Numbered from the stretch's first letter, positions 43,633-53,656 are shown. The stretch: DNA of 64,000 nucleotides from Enterovibrio sp. JCM 19048 (GCA_001310415.1 BAXE01000026.1:1-64000), one strand, 5' to 3'. Program-made: numbers and translations. The notes: generated by a model from the letters alone, not told the origin.

Positions 43633-43660
43633 AAAACCGGGCTTAAGACTTGAAGCCCGG
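43633..43660 (-). terminator. Terminator overlapping the end of the DUF1481 gene
   Basis: CCGGGCTT (43637-43644) and AAGCCCGG (43653-43660) form a perfect 8-bp stem. The TTAAG between them contains the stop codon. On the minus strand it is followed by TTTTC. Confidence 0.75.
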
Positions 43661-44328
43661 TCGGGTAAAACACTCAGCACTGTCGCTGTCGAGGGCTATC
43701 ACCTCTTCAACCACATTGAGGTTGCGTCCTACCTTTCCCGCGGCTGCCAGAAAGTTATCTTCCTGACTCAGGCGTTGCACGATATAACCCGGCAAATCGG
43801 TTTCAAACTCCAGCGCCTTTTCTTTGCCGCTGCCACACTCTTCAAACTGCCCTTCGTTCCAGTAGCCCTGGAAAAATCCCTGTCATTGCTGTGCAGTTCT
43901 CGCGCCGTCGCCAGCGATTGCTCTGCTTCGCGGTAGTAACGCACCAGTTCGGTGCCGCGTACCGGCAGCAAATCACCATTTAAACGGTATTGCTGATACA
44001 CCGCCTGACCTTCAGAGTCATAACGGATCAACAGGGAAATTGGCTGAACCTTGCCATCGACCAGGATATTGCCGTCACGCTGGATCTCGCGAACCACACC
44101 TTTACGGAAACGGTATTCGGAAGCGTAGCTGCCATAGTCGCCCATCATAACGCGCTCAGTCAGCGTTTCAGGGAACCCTTGGCGTTCATCAAGCCAATAG
44201 ATTGCTGTGCTGTCGCCTTTAACGTCAGCCGTGATGGTTTGGGTCAGGGGGGTGATCATCTCTGTCGAGCCACAGCCCGTCAAAGACAATAGAGTCAGAA
44301 CAGTGAGGAGGGACGCTTTAACGCGCAT
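43643..44328 (-). CDS. DUF1481 lipoprotein (frameshifted)
   Basis: A predicted lipoprotein of unknown function found next to hupA in enterobacteria and vibrios. I choose the ATG at 44328 (MRVKASLLTVLTLLSLTGC). The lipobox LTGC predicts lipidation at Cys19. One T is missing in a homopolymer at about 43875 (intended RDFFQGYWNEGQF). Repair extends the protein to SAECFTRPGFKS at TAA 43643, total 228 residues. It lies 43 bp after hupA on the same strand. Confidence 0.85.
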
Positions 44329-44371
44329 AAATATCCGCCAAAACAAAAGTGATGTTTTGGCGGATTATAAC

Positions 44372-44644
44372 TTACTTAACTGCGTCTTTAAGTGCTTTAC
44401 CTGCAACAAACGCTGGAACGTTCGCCGCAGCAATTTGAATTTCCTGGCCAGTTTGTGGGTTACGGCCAGTGCGCGCAGCACGGTGGTTAACTTTAAACGT
44501 ACCGAAACCGATCAGTTGAACCTGGTCACCGTCTTTCAGTGCACCCTCGATACCCGCCAGAGTTGCTTCCAGTGCAGCTTTCGCTTGTGCTTTAGACAGG
44601 TCTGCTTTTTCAGCAATCAGGTCGATCAAGTTGGTCTTGTTCAT
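44372..44644 (-). CDS. hupA: DNA-binding protein HU-alpha
   Basis: A histone-like nucleoid protein. The 90-residue protein starts at 44644 ([20 protein letters not shown]), preceded by AGGGAAG. The DNA-binding arm signature is [21 protein letters not shown] minus its last residue, with the Pro at the arm tip. It is intact. The sequence is closest to the HU-alpha type, and its place beside DUF1481 and near purHD supports hupA. Confidence 0.95.
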   Translation of the reverse strand: MNKTNLIDLIAEKADLSKAQAKAALEATLAGIEGALKDGDQVQLIGFGTFKVNHRAARTGRNPQTGQEIQIAAANVPAFVAGKALKDAVK

Positions 44645-44879
44645 TAGGTCTTCCCTTCTTAGGTTTTCTTGAGACAAGGCAACTCTAATTCAAAAGAAGC
44701 CCGACTGGCAAAGGTTTGTGGCGCCACAAGTGACTGTATGCAGAGTCTTTAACCATAAACTGAGCGCATCCTCACAAAATATTGGGTATATTTCCTCCTG
44801 AACACTTGTATTTACTGCGTTCATGCCCGATCTTTGGCGCTAGTATTACCCCCATTCACCACTATTACGCTGGAAAACA

Positions 44880-46061
44880 ATGATCCTGCTTATCATGTTT
44901 GTGGCACTGTCTATCGGTGTCTCATTTATTTGTTCGGTACTTGAAGCGGTTCTTTTGAGTATTACCCCCAGTTACCTGGCCCAGATGCGACAACAAGGCC
45001 ACCCTGCGGCAGGTCGCCTGCAACAACTGAAAGATGATATCGACCGTCCACTGGCGTCAATCCTGACCCTGAACACCATTGCGCACACCGTAGGTGCTGC
45101 TGCATCCGGTGCCCAGGCGGCAAAAGTGTTTGGTGATGCCTGGCTGGGCGTGTTCTCTGCGGTACTGACGCTGGCTATCCTGCTGCTGTCGGAAATCGTA
45201 CCGAAAACCATTGGTGCGACGTACTGGCGTCAACTGGCACCAGGTGCTGCATCGGTTCTGCGTTGGATGGTATGGGCACTAACGCCGTTCGTCTGGGCTT
45301 CAGAGCAACTGACCCGCCGCCTGGCTCGTGGTAAAGAACAACCTAAACTGCGTGACGAGATTTCAGCCATGGCGCTGCTGGCAAAAGAAAGCGGAGAGCT
45401 GGCTGATGATGAATCCACCATGCTGACCAACCTGCTGAACCTGCGTGATGTTGCGGTCACCAAGCTGATGACACCGCGTCCGGTACTGTTTCGTGTCGAT
45501 GCCACCATGACAATCGAAGATTTCCTGCGTGAGCACCACGACACGCCGTTTTCACGCCCGTTGGTCTATGCAGAGTCACGTGACAACATCCTCGGCTTTG
45601 TGCACCGTCTGGAGCTGTTTTCAGCCAACCAGCATGGCAGGGGCAAACAGCCATTGAGCAGTGTGATGCGCCCTATTCCTGTTGTGCACGACTCCATGAT
45701 TGTAACCAAGGCGTTTGACCGCATGATGGCGCAGCGCTCCCAACTGGCACTGATTGTCGACGAATACGGCGATGTGCAAGGCATCATCACGCTGGAAGAT
45801 ATCTTTGAGCACCTGGTGGGCAAAGAGATCCTCGACGAAGCGGACAAGACCACCAGCATGCAAGCGCTGGCACACGAGCGTTGGGAAGACTGGAAAGAAA
45901 CCCACGGCGTGATTGAAAGCAAGGACGACGAAGCGGAAGAAGCAGAAAAAGCGGCTGAACAGGCAGCGCATGAGGCAGAGGCTGCAGACGAATCGCCAAA
46001 GGACAAAGGCGACGACGAAAACACACAGCCGGCGGGTGAAAACGACAAGACGTCGAAATAA
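44880..46061 (+). CDS. CNNM/CorC-type membrane protein with CBS pair
   Basis: A predicted divalent-cation (Mg2+/Co2+) transporter or its regulator, in the DUF21/CNNM family. The N-terminal membrane domain (about 1-150) holds FICSVLEAVLLSITPSYLAQ and ILLLSEIVPKTIGATYW. A CBS pair follows (about 190-310, MTPRPVLFRVDA and LIVDEYGDVQGIITLEDIFE). The C-terminal 65 residues are an unusual acidic Ala/Glu-rich tail, probably helical or disordered. It is intact at 393 residues. It lacks the CorC-HlyC C-terminal domain of longer homologues. The start is divergent from hupA. Confidence 0.85.
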   Translation: MILLIMFVALSIGVSFICSVLEAVLLSITPSYLAQMRQQGHPAAGRLQQLKDDIDRPLASILTLNTIAHTVGAAASGAQAAKVFGDAWLGVFSAVLTLAILLLSEIVPKTIGATYWRQLAPGAASVLRWMVWALTPFVWASEQLTRRLARGKEQPKLRDEISAMALLAKESGELADDESTMLTNLLNLRDVAVTKLMTPRPVLFRVDATMTIEDFLREHHDTPFSRPLVYAESRDNILGFVHRLELFSANQHGRGKQPLSSVMRPIPVVHDSMIVTKAFDRMMAQRSQLALIVDEYGDVQGIITLEDIFEHLVGKEILDEADKTTSMQALAHERWEDWKETHGVIESKDDEAEEAEKAAEQAAHEAEAADESPKDKGDDENTQPAGENDKTSK

Positions 46062-46073
46062 ACCACCAGCGAC

Positions 46074-46099
46074 AAAAACGGGCCATCTGGCCCGTTTTT
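46074..46099. terminator. Bidirectional terminator between the CNNM gene and yjaG
   Basis: AAAAACGGGCC / GGCCCGTTTTT stem with an ATCT loop, between convergent genes. Confidence 0.87.
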
Positions 46100-46114
46100 A
46101 TTGCAGAGAAAGGC

Positions 46115-46701
46115 TTAAAGCGACAACCCCAGGTTGCTGACGCCATCTTCCCGCAGTTCAGTACGGATACCGCGGATCATTTCGATATCACGCTCTTGCG
46201 CTTCTTTCAGCGCACGGAAAATTTCCCACTGCACATCCCACTCCCCACACACCGCTTCAATCTCTTTCTGGTTGTCGTTGGTCACTTCAACGCCAGATTG
46301 CGCCTCTTCCAGCTGCGCGACCGTTGCCACTGACTGCTGACTGATTTTCAGCACAGATTCCATCATCAGGTCACGGTCTAGCAAGGTGTGAAGCAGGGTC
46401 GACATCGCGACACAGGCATCGATCGCCGGGTACACCAGGTAGATATCAAACTCTTCGGTGGTCGGGATCATCTCTTCAAGCTTCTCCAGTTGGCGCTCGA
46501 AGTCAATTTTGGCATTTTTTACCGTCAGGATTTCCCATACCGCATCCAGCAGTTGGCGGAATGGTTGAGGCTCAGCAAAGCCGGTTTGCTGGCAAAACAC
46601 CGCGTAGTTAGGTACATGCGCTCCACCAGCGCTGCCATAAAGGTGATATGCTGCCAGGTGTCGAGTTTTTCGAGTCGCAGCTGGATCGGGTTCTGTAACA
46701 T
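46115..46701 (-). CDS. yjaG: YjaG family protein (DUF416; frameshifted)
   Basis: A conserved cytoplasmic protein of unknown function that sits near hupA in enterobacteria. It starts at 46701 (MLQNPIQLRLEKLDTWQHIT), closely resembling E. coli YjaG. One base is missing at about 46610 (intended VERMYPNYAVFCQQTGF). The C-terminus REDGVSNLGLSL is family-typical. Repaired length is 195 residues. Confidence 0.88.
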
Positions 46702-46839
46702 GGTCTGCCGTCTACGTAAGGCGCAGCAACTGCTGGCCTGCAAGGAATGTGGGGCAAGTTTACTTTATATACTCAAAACCTCAAGCAAGAGGAAAGCTGT
46801 CAGGGCGCACAGGAAGGAAAAGAAAGGGAAGGAGACACA

Positions 46840-47741
46840 GTGAACCGACTTTATATTTGCTCAGTTAATGACGCGCAATACCGCACCATGTTTGAAACCG
46901 CAGCGCTGCCCGGACTCGCCCTGACCGATTCACTGGAGCAGGCCAATATTGTCCTCGCCGACCCTCCCCGCTTTGCCAAACAACTGGAGCAGGCAACCCA
47001 GCTGGCCTGGCTGCAATCGACGTTTGCCGGTGCAGATGCCCTGTTGGCCAAACCAAAAAAAATTATCAGCTAACCAATGTACGCGGCATCTTTGGCCCGT
47101 TGATGTCCGAATACGTATTTGGGCAACTGCTGACCCTGACCCGCCATCTGCACATTACCGTGCCATGCAGTCCGAGAAGCGTTGGCAGCCCAAGCCCTAT
47201 CAGGGGCTGCATGGGAAACACCTGGTCATCCTCGGTACTGGGTCTATCGGTGCCCACTTGGCTGCGACAGCGCGGCATTTTGGCATGCAGGTAACCGGGG
47301 TTAGCCGCAGTGGTGAAGAAGTAGAAGGTTTTGACCGCGTGGTAACCACCGCTGAACTGCATCACGCTTGGGGGGCGCACACGTCGTGGTATCTGTATTG
47401 CCATCGACCCCTGAAACATCCGGCATTCTTAGCATGAAACCCTGTCCCACTGCCAGCAGGCAATCCTGTTTAATGTCGGCCGAGGCTCCGCGCTGGTTGA
47501 AGCAGACCTACCAAAGCTCATCGAACAAGGACACATCGCCCATGCCGTGCTTGATGTCTTCACCCATGAGCCACTCGACACAAGCCACCCTTTCTGGCGC
47601 CACCCAGCAATTACAGTGACTCCACATATCTCTGCTGAAAGTTTTCCAGAGCAGGTATTTGAGATTTTCGCCGAAAACTACCGGCGCTGGAGGGACGGGA
47701 AACCGCTCAACTTTGTGATGGATTTTTCCAGGGGGTATTAA
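46840..47741 (+). CDS. D-2-hydroxyacid dehydrogenase, NAD(P)-binding (four frameshifts)
   Basis: A predicted glyoxylate/hydroxypyruvate-type reductase. The start is a GTG at 46840 with AAGGAG 5 nt upstream. The Rossmann motif is VILGTGSIGAHLA. The catalytic Arg lies in FNVGRGSALVE, the Glu in DVFTHEPLD and the His in VTPHISAES. Single bases are missing at about 47064, 47157, 47367 and 47440. Repaired length is 301 residues, close to the GhrA type. The substrate is not evident. It overlaps the next gene by one base (TAATG). Confidence 0.87.
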
Positions 47742-48325
47742 TGTCGGACAACAATCTGATCATGCTGCTGGAGGAAGTGCGCCGGTGCTGCCTGTGTCAG
47801 GAGCATTTACCTCTGGGGCCACGCCCAGTCGTTCAGGCAGCATCAACCGCGAGGCTGTTAATTATCGGTCAGGCTCCTGGTACGCGGGTGCATGAAAGCG
47901 GCATTCCGTGGAATGACCCGAGCGGTGACAGGCTCAGGGAGTGGCTGCAGATGGATAAACCGCGATTTTACGACCCTACGCAGGTCGCCATTATGCCAAT
48001 GGGGTTTTGCTACCCGGGTAAAGGCCAATCCGGCGATCTGCCACCAAGGCCAGAGTGTGCGCCAGCCTGGCATGCAAAAATCAAAAACCAGCTTCCGGAC
48101 ATTGCATTGACGCTCCTTATCGGCGACTACGCCCAGCGTTACTACTTGCGTGAAAAGCCAAAAAACCTCACCGATACTGTGAAGATGAATGCCAACTGGG
48201 CGCCGGACGTTATTGCCCTTCCCCACCCATCACCACGCAACAATTTGTGGCTCAGAAAGAATCCGTGGTTTGAAACAGAGATCCTGCCCATGTTGAAAGA
48301 AAAGATTGATCAGCTTTTCTTATGA
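47741..48325 (+). CDS. Uracil-DNA glycosylase superfamily protein
   Basis: An intact 194-residue member of the UDG superfamily, not the classic Ung. Motif A is LIIGQAPGTRVHESGIPWND and motif B is ALPHPSPRN. An N-terminal CCLC cluster and other cysteines (GFCYP, PECAP) could bind metal or an iron-sulfur centre, but this is not established for this branch. Whether it removes uracil is unknown. It overlaps the dehydrogenase gene. Confidence 0.8.
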   Translation: MSDNNLIMLLEEVRRCCLCQEHLPLGPRPVVQAASTARLLIIGQAPGTRVHESGIPWNDPSGDRLREWLQMDKPRFYDPTQVAIMPMGFCYPGKGQSGDLPPRPECAPAWHAKIKNQLPDIALTLLIGDYAQRYYLREKPKNLTDTVKMNANWAPDVIALPHPSPRNNLWLRKNPWFETEILPMLKEKIDQLFL

Positions 48326-48537
48326 CAAACAGCTTTTTCCTGAACGTCATATCTAACAGAGACAAGCAAACACTTTAATACATTGATTTAGCTTAACTTA
48401 TCCACACTGTACAGCTTTCGCATTAATTTTCACGACGAACCTGACAGGTGTAATTACGGGGAAATAATCGGTAAAACACAAGCCGAAGAATTTTGATCAG
48501 CATTTTATCTGTCAATCAGCTTTTTCCTGTACGTAAT
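48305..48537. repeat. Imperfect direct repeat, about 46 bp, flanking the end of the UDG gene
   Basis: Copy A begins TTGATCAGC at the 3' end of the UDG gene (about 48306-48350). Copy B (about 48493-48537) repeats it 187 bp further on. The best part is CAGCTTTTTCCTGnACGTnAT, with 20 of 23 positions the same from 48328 and 48515. Shorter TACAGCTTTC echoes occur at about 48410 and 48597. The 48326-48648 gap has no gene and no clear promoter. Confidence 0.6.
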
Positions 48538-48648
48538 GTTATCTTTAACATCATGCCTTACACAAGATGTTGTTTTAGAAAACAAAAATGCACACGTACA
48601 GCTTTCTAAGGAAAATTCCCGGTGAACCCTGCACAAAGTGACAGACAG

Positions 48649-48672
48649 AAAAAAGGCCAGCGAATGCTGGCC
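48649..48672 (-). terminator. Terminator after hemE
   Basis: GGCCAGC / GCTGGCC stem with a GAAT loop. On the minus strand it is followed by TTTTTT. It lies 20 bp past the hemE stop. Confidence 0.85.
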
Positions 48673-48691
48673 TGTAATTCCGGTAATTCGG

Positions 48692-49756
48692 TTACTTGTG
48701 GTAAGGCTTGGAAAGCTCATGCACTGCATCCACAAACACACCCGCATTTTCAGGCGGAACGTCCAGATGGATACCATGGCCGAGGTTGAACACGTGGCCA
48801 GTGCCACTACCGAATCCTTCCAGAATCGTTGCCACTTCCTGACGGATGCGCTCCGGTGATGCGTACAGCATAGATGGATCCATGTTGCCCTGCAGCGCCA
48901 CTTTGTCGCCGATGCGGCGCTTGGCTTCCGCCATATCAATGGTCCAGTCCAGACCCACGCCGTCACAGCCGGTCGCTGCGATTTGCTCAAGCCACATACC
49001 GCCGTTTTTGGTGAACAGGGTCACTGGCACGCGGCGGCCTTCGTTTTCACGGATCAGGCCATCCACAATTTTGTGCATGTAACGCAGGGAGAATTCGTTG
49101 TAATCACGCGGAGTCAGCACGCCACCCCAGGTGTCAAATACCATCACGGACTGTGCACCCGCTTTGATCTGCGCATTCAGGTATTCAATGACGCTATCGG
49201 CCAGTTTATCCAGCAGCAGGTGCAGGGTTTGTGGCTCGGCATACATCATTTTTTTGATTTTGGTGAACGCTTTAGAGCTGCCACCTTCAACCATGTAGGT
49301 TGCCAGTGTCCACGGGCTGCCGGAGAAGCCGATCAACGGAACCTTGCCTTCCAGTCCCTTGCGGATGGTGCGCACGGCATTCATCACGTACTGCAGTTCA
49401 CCTTCAGGATCTGGCAGGCCAATTTTTTCCACATCTGCTTTACAGGTGATTGGTCGTTCGAACTTCGGGCCTTCGCCGGTTTCGAAGTACAGGCCGAGTC
49501 CCATGGCATCAGGAATGGTCAGAATGTCCGAAAACAGGATTGCGGCATCCAGATCGTAGCGGCGCAGTGGCTGAAGGGTGACTTCACACGCCAGTTCAGC
49601 ATTTTTGCACAATGACATAAAGTCGCCGGCTTCGGCGCGGGTCGCCTTGTACTCAGGCAGATAGCGGCCAGCCTGACGCATCATCCATACCGGTGTGTAA
49701 TCAACCGGCTCTTTTAACAGCGCGCGCAAATAGCGGTCATTCTTTAATTCTGTCAT
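48692..49756 (-). CDS. hemE: Uroporphyrinogen decarboxylase
   Basis: Decarboxylates uroporphyrinogen III to coproporphyrinogen III in heme synthesis. I choose the ATG at 49756 ([14 protein letters not shown]), giving 354 residues as in E. coli, over an in-frame start at 49765. The active-site signature [19 protein letters not shown] and the loop [19 protein letters not shown] are present. It is intact. It lies downstream of nudC on the same strand, part of the conserved rsd-nudC-hemE neighbourhood. Confidence 0.97.
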   Translation of the reverse strand: MTELKNDRYLRALLKEPVDYTPVWMMRQAGRYLPEYKATRAEAGDFMSLCKNAELACEVTLQPLRRYDLDAAILFSDILTIPDAMGLGLYFETGEGPKFERPITCKADVEKIGLPDPEGELQYVMNAVRTIRKGLEGKVPLIGFSGSPWTLATYMVEGGSSKAFTKIKKMMYAEPQTLHLLLDKLADSVIEYLNAQIKAGAQSVMVFDTWGGVLTPRDYNEFSLRYMHKIVDGLIRENEGRRVPVTLFTKNGGMWLEQIAATGCDGVGLDWTIDMAEAKRRIGDKVALQGNMDPSMLYASPERIRQEVATILEGFGSGTGHVFNLGHGIHLDVPPENAGVFVDAVHELSKPYHK

Positions 49757-49976
49757 TGTCCACATCCCGAAAATAAAGTGGCGCTATTGTACCATCGTCG
49801 CAGGACAACAAAAGGCACCCTTTGTGGATACGATCATAATTATTATCATCCGCGCTACAAGATATTTGCGAGATGTTTAAGCGCATGTTAAAAAATCGCT
49901 CAAATAACAAAATGTCTGAAAGACACAACCCATAATCGCATCTTACCCCGCCTCCCTACGGCGTTTTTTTGCTTAT

Positions 49977-50730
49977 TTACACCAGGCAGGCCTCGATCAA
50001 ACGTCTTGCAATCGTCCCTTCTGGCGCCACCAGCGGCAGTTTATCGATGTCAAACCACTGTGCATCCGTGAGTTCTTCGTAGTCGGGGTCTAGCTCGCCG
50101 CCAGCATAGTCCGCAATGAAACCCATCATCAGGTTTGACGGAAACGCCCATGGCTGACTGTCAAAGTAACGGATATTGCAAACCTCAATTCCCGTCTCTT
50201 CTTTGACTTCCCGCGCCACGCACTGCTCCAGTGTTTCCCCTGCTTCCACAAAACCGGCGATCACTGTGTACATGCCGTTTTATGGCGTGATGATGTGCCA
50301 GCAGGATCTGCCCGTCTTTCTTCACGGCCACAATCACGCACGGTGACACCCGCGGATAGTGCACCGTCTGACAGTTATTGCAAACCATCGCCGGATGAGA
50401 AGCGTCAAAGACATTTTCCCCACCACAGGCGCAGCAATAACGCTGGGTAAGGCGCATATGATCAAGCTGGATAGCCCGGCCAGCGAGGTTGAACAATTCT
50501 GGCGGCAAGTGCAGAAGCGAGCGCAGGGAGTCAAAGTCCTCCCGCATCGCTGCTGATTTCGACGAGAAGGCATATCGGATCTCGTAACCGTCGTAGTGGC
50601 CGATGACAAAACTTTCCTCAACCCAGTGTGTCAGTTGCATTCTGGGTATCAATGGCAGGTTGCGATCAGGCAACCACAACTTCCCTTCCGTTACACAACA
50701 CAGATAGACAAGATCTTTTTGATCAGACAT
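49977..50730 (-). CDS. nudC: NADH pyrophosphatase / RNA deNADding Nudix enzyme (frameshifted)
   Basis: Hydrolyses NAD(H) and removes NAD caps from RNA. It starts at 50730 ([19 protein letters not shown]). A zinc ribbon (CCACGG then CNNC) precedes the Nudix box [20 protein letters not shown]. The NADH-specificity motif appears as [11 protein letters not shown]. Two A are missing at about 50281 (intended [15 protein letters not shown]). Repaired length is 251 residues. Divergent from rsd. Confidence 0.93.
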
Positions 50731-50872
50731 AACGAAACTTCGATCCTTGCTTAGCCGGAAAAATTGGGGCAATCTACTTTCAGTAACCTGATGTTAGACA
50801 AATGATGGCCTGATTGATATGGCTGTAATCCGATAAAAGCGCTCAGGTGCGCTGATCATGAGGAACGTGGTC

Positions 50873-51351
50873 ATGCTGAATAGACTCGAAAAGACCCAAC
50901 AGCAGTGGGGCGGTTACAGCGATGTAATTGACTACTGGCTGACGCTGAGACAAGAGCTTCTGGTGGAGTATTGCAAGGTAGCAGGCTTGTCAGGCACCAA
51001 AAACACTGTTTGCCAACAGAGGCAGAACTGAACCGCTTCTGTGAAACCTTGGTGGATTACATTTCTGCCGGCCATTTCAAAATCTATGACATGGTAATGG
51101 CGCGCTGGAAAGCAACCGGCTTTTCCACCAATGAAGAGATAGACAATCTCTACTTCCATATCATTGAAACCACAGAACCTTTGTTGAACTTCAACGACAA
51201 ATACAGCAACTTTGAGCTGGATGAAGACAACTCAGCGGATTTTGATGAGGACATCTCAAGTGTGGGCGAAATCATGGAGTCGCGCTTTGAGAAGGAAGAC
51301 ATGCTCATCCAATTGATTGCGGACAGCCTGGCGATCCCACCCGGCGCTTAA
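50873..51351 (+). CDS. rsd: Regulator of sigma D, Rsd (frameshifted)
   Basis: Binds the housekeeping sigma factor in stationary phase and, in E. coli, also stimulates SpoT. The start is the ATG at 50873 (MLNRLEKTQQQWGGYSDVID) after GAGGAA. The core LVDYISAGHFKIYDMVM is characteristic. One A is missing at about 50999 (intended LSGTKKHCLPTEAELNRF). Repaired length is 159 residues. The C-terminal part is acidic and ends IADSLAIPPGA. Confidence 0.9.
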
Positions 51352-51370
51352 GGCAATCCAGGTGCAAGTT

Positions 51371-51401
51371 CCGGCTGGTGATAACCAGTCGGCTCGTTTT
51401 T
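51371..51401 (+). terminator. Terminator after rsd
   Basis: CCGGCTGGT / ACCAGTCGG stem with a GATA loop, then CTCG and five T. An outer pairing GGTGCAA / TTGCACC extends it. Confidence 0.7.
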
Positions 51402-51422
51402 GCACCTTCATCTGACTGGCAG

Positions 51423-52103
51423 TCATGTATGGCTGTCTAAAAACGCTCGCAGTCCATCCTCGTTTTCAATTTCCAGCTTACCTGCCTCTCGCTTAACCAG
51501 TCCCCGTTCAATCAGTTCATTCACTGCACGGCGGTAGACCCTTGCACTGGTACCAAATCGCTCCGCTTCCTGCGTGACTTTATCAAAACCGACTAAATAC
51601 GCGGTTGTTTCCTTCTCTTGCAGCAAATCACTGGCAATGTTGTGCGCGATACTGTGCATTAGCCTGGAGGTATAAATCGCCAGTGAATCCTGATAATCCG
51701 CCGCCAGCGCTGACGCAAAATGCAGCAACAATAAGGGATGGGCAAGCAGTTGCTCTTTCAACTTTTGCAAACAGACCGCTTCTGCGTTCAGTGCCTCATC
51801 CGCGGTCACGTTCCATTGGCAAGGCTGGCGGGTGAAAAACTCTATTTCACCGAAAATATGATCATCACAGTGCGCCCTGCCCAACTGAAACCGGCGTCCG
51901 TTTTGCGCAATGATACTCATGGAAACATTGCCAACTGGGACGATATAAAGGAACTCAAGCTCCTCACCCTGCCTGAGAATGGTTTCTCCTTCCTGAAAAT
52001 AGCACGAGTGGGAAACGCAGGCTTTCATCAACTGGCGAAGCTGCAGTGTTTCCGCGCTGAGTTTGCGGCGGAAACGTCCATAAGAGTATGGCGATAACTT
52101 CAT
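51423..52103 (-). CDS. CRP/FNR-family regulator (YeiL-like)
   Basis: An intact 226-residue protein with an N-terminal cyclic-nucleotide-binding-type beta roll (about 30-125, EGETILRQGEELEFLYIVPVG minus its last residue). A dimer helix and a C-terminal winged HTH (about 175-210, VTQEAERFGTSARVYRRAV) follow. It lacks the clear phosphate-binding cassette of CRP and the N-terminal cysteines of FNR, so its signal is unknown. Its place next to a nucleoside phosphorylase and pnuC recalls E. coli YeiL, which lies among nucleoside genes. I infer control of nucleoside salvage. Confidence 0.8.
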   Translation of the reverse strand: MKLSPYSYGRFRRKLSAETLQLRQLMKACVSHSCYFQEGETILRQGEELEFLYIVPVGNVSMSIIAQNGRRFQLGRAHCDDHIFGEIEFFTRQPCQWNVTADEALNAEAVCLQKLKEQLLAHPLLLLHFASALAADYQDSLAIYTSRLMHSIAHNIASDLLQEKETTAYLVGFDKVTQEAERFGTSARVYRRAVNELIERGLVKREAGKLEIENEDGLRAFLDSHT

Positions 52104-52143
52104 CGGGTATGCAAAGGTAGTGACGGGTAGCGGTAACGCTAGA

Positions 52144-52178
52144 GGGAAACCTGCCTGATTGCAACGGCAATCGGCAGG
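52144..52178 (-). terminator. Terminator between the nucleoside phosphorylase and the CRP-like gene
   Basis: CCTGCC (52150-52155) and GGCAGG (52173-52178) pair, with further GATTGC / GCAATC pairing inside. On the minus strand TTTCCC follows, a weak U tract. Confidence 0.55.
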
Positions 52179-52204
52179 CTTTTGTTTCAGGGATCAGTGG
52201 GATG

Positions 52205-52916
52205 TCAGGCGTGCAAAGCGGCAAGAGCAGCACGCTTTTCACCGGCCATCAGTGCGCCTTCGCTGTCAGCATAGTGAGCGACGCCTTCTGATACATCGGC
52301 TTCATACGTCACCACATTGTTGAGCACCGCCGCCACTTGCACTCCGCGCAGGCGTCCAACGGTAAACAGGGCGGATGTTTCCATGTCACATCCCAGCACC
52401 CCTTTGGTATGCCACTGACGGCAGATGTCGAGTTCATCGTCACGGTAGAACGAATCGTGGGAACGCACCACACCCGTGTGGTATTCCACGCCCTCGGCAC
52501 TCAGTACGCCGCCATCCCGGCCACCAGCGTAAAGCTTGCAAAAGCCGGATAGTTGGCGCCGACATAAGCATGGGAAGCCCCTTCATCACGCACAGCACCT
52601 TCGGCGATGATCAACGCTCCAAGGCCAATATTGTGTTGCAGGGCACCGCAAGAACCGACGCGGATAACTGCGTTGCACCACAAAGACGCAGCTCTTCCAG
52701 TGCAATCACCAGTGACGGACTGCCAATGCCACAACTGCTGACAGTGACAGGCACGCCGTTAAATTCACCGCGGTAGAGACGGTATTCGCGGTTCTCTGCC
52801 AGAAACTCGACATTGTCCATCAGGCTGGCAATACGCTCACTGCGTGCCGGGTCGCCGCAAAGGACAACCCGCTCAGTCACCTGGGTGCTATCGACACCGA
52901 TATGCGGTTGTTTCAT
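52205..52916 (-). CDS. Nucleoside phosphorylase, NP-I family (two frameshifts)
   Basis: Cleaves a nucleoside with phosphate to base plus ribose-1-phosphate. It starts at 52916 (MKQPHIGVDSTQVTERVVLC). The phosphate-binding start is LCGDPARSERIASL, the core is VIRVGSCGAL, and the late motif is GCDMETSALFTVG. Single bases are missing at about 52672 and 52507. Repaired length is 237 residues, like uridine phosphorylase or DeoD-type enzymes. Specificity is not certain. It starts 5 bp after pnuC on the same strand, so nicotinamide riboside is a plausible substrate. Confidence 0.85.
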
Positions 52917-52921
52917 GGCAA

Positions 52922-53656
52922 TCAGGCCTCTTTCGCAGTGAAGTTGGCCGCTGCTTTCGGCTTCGCCAACTGCATCCATTCGCGGGTTCCATTCGCTGCA
53001 ATGAAAAGCAGGATAGCGTACTGGAATGACAACACGTACACGCCCTGTGCGGCATACAACCCAACACTGATGATGTTGATAACGACCCACAGCATCCAGT
53101 TTTCCACATATTTGCGCGTCATCAGGATCTGAGCCACAACACACAACACAGTTACCGCTGAATCCCAGAATGGGAATGCGTCCGGCTGTAATTCAGGGCG
53201 CGCAAGCCCTGCGCCAAACATGTTCAGGCCATCCACAGTGATATTGGCCAACGCGAAGAATATTGGGTCAATGTAAAAGGTCATCAGTGCGATACCAACC
53301 ACACTCACCAACGCAGTTGCACCGAGTTTGTTTTTCTCCAACCAACGCACACGGAGTGTTTCTCCGCTTGATGTCGGGTGCGTCCACGCATACCAGCCAT
53401 AGATATTGGCCCAGAAGAAAAACACCTGAAGGAGCAGCAACGCATATAGCTGGATTTGATAGAAGATAATGGCAAACAATGTCACGTTGATAAGGCCAAA
53501 CAGATAGTTGATGGTCTTTTCTTTACTGGCATACCAGATACACAGCAAGCCAAAAACCGCAGCAACAGCCTCAATCCAGGACATGGCATAACCACCCGCA
53601 CCGAGCGGGATATGTACCAGGGTATTATTAATATCAAACAGGGCTAAAAGATTCAT
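52922..53656 (-). CDS. pnuC: Nicotinamide riboside transporter PnuC
   Basis: A facilitator of nicotinamide riboside uptake. The intact 244-residue membrane protein starts MNLLALFDINNTLVHIPLG. Family landmarks are FGLLCIWYASKEKTINYLFG, ANIYGWYAWTHP and WMLWVVINIISVGLYAAQG. It is the first gene of an apparent operon with the nucleoside phosphorylase. No riboswitch or NadR site was recognised upstream. Confidence 0.92.
   Translation of the reverse strand: MNLLALFDINNTLVHIPLGAGGYAMSWIEAVAAVFGLLCIWYASKEKTINYLFGLINVTLFAIIFYQIQLYALLLLQVFFFWANIYGWYAWTHPTSSGETLRVRWLEKNKLGATALVSVVGIALMTFYIDPIFFALANITVDGLNMFGAGLARPELQPDAFPFWDSAVTVLCVVAQILMTRKYVENWMLWVVINIISVGLYAAQGVYVLSFQYAILLFIAANGTREWMQLAKPKAAANFTAKEA

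Noticed and set aside
49737..49928. A 63-codon minus-strand frame upstream of hemE
   Set aside because: It overlaps the hemE start region, has no ribosome-binding site and resembles no known protein.
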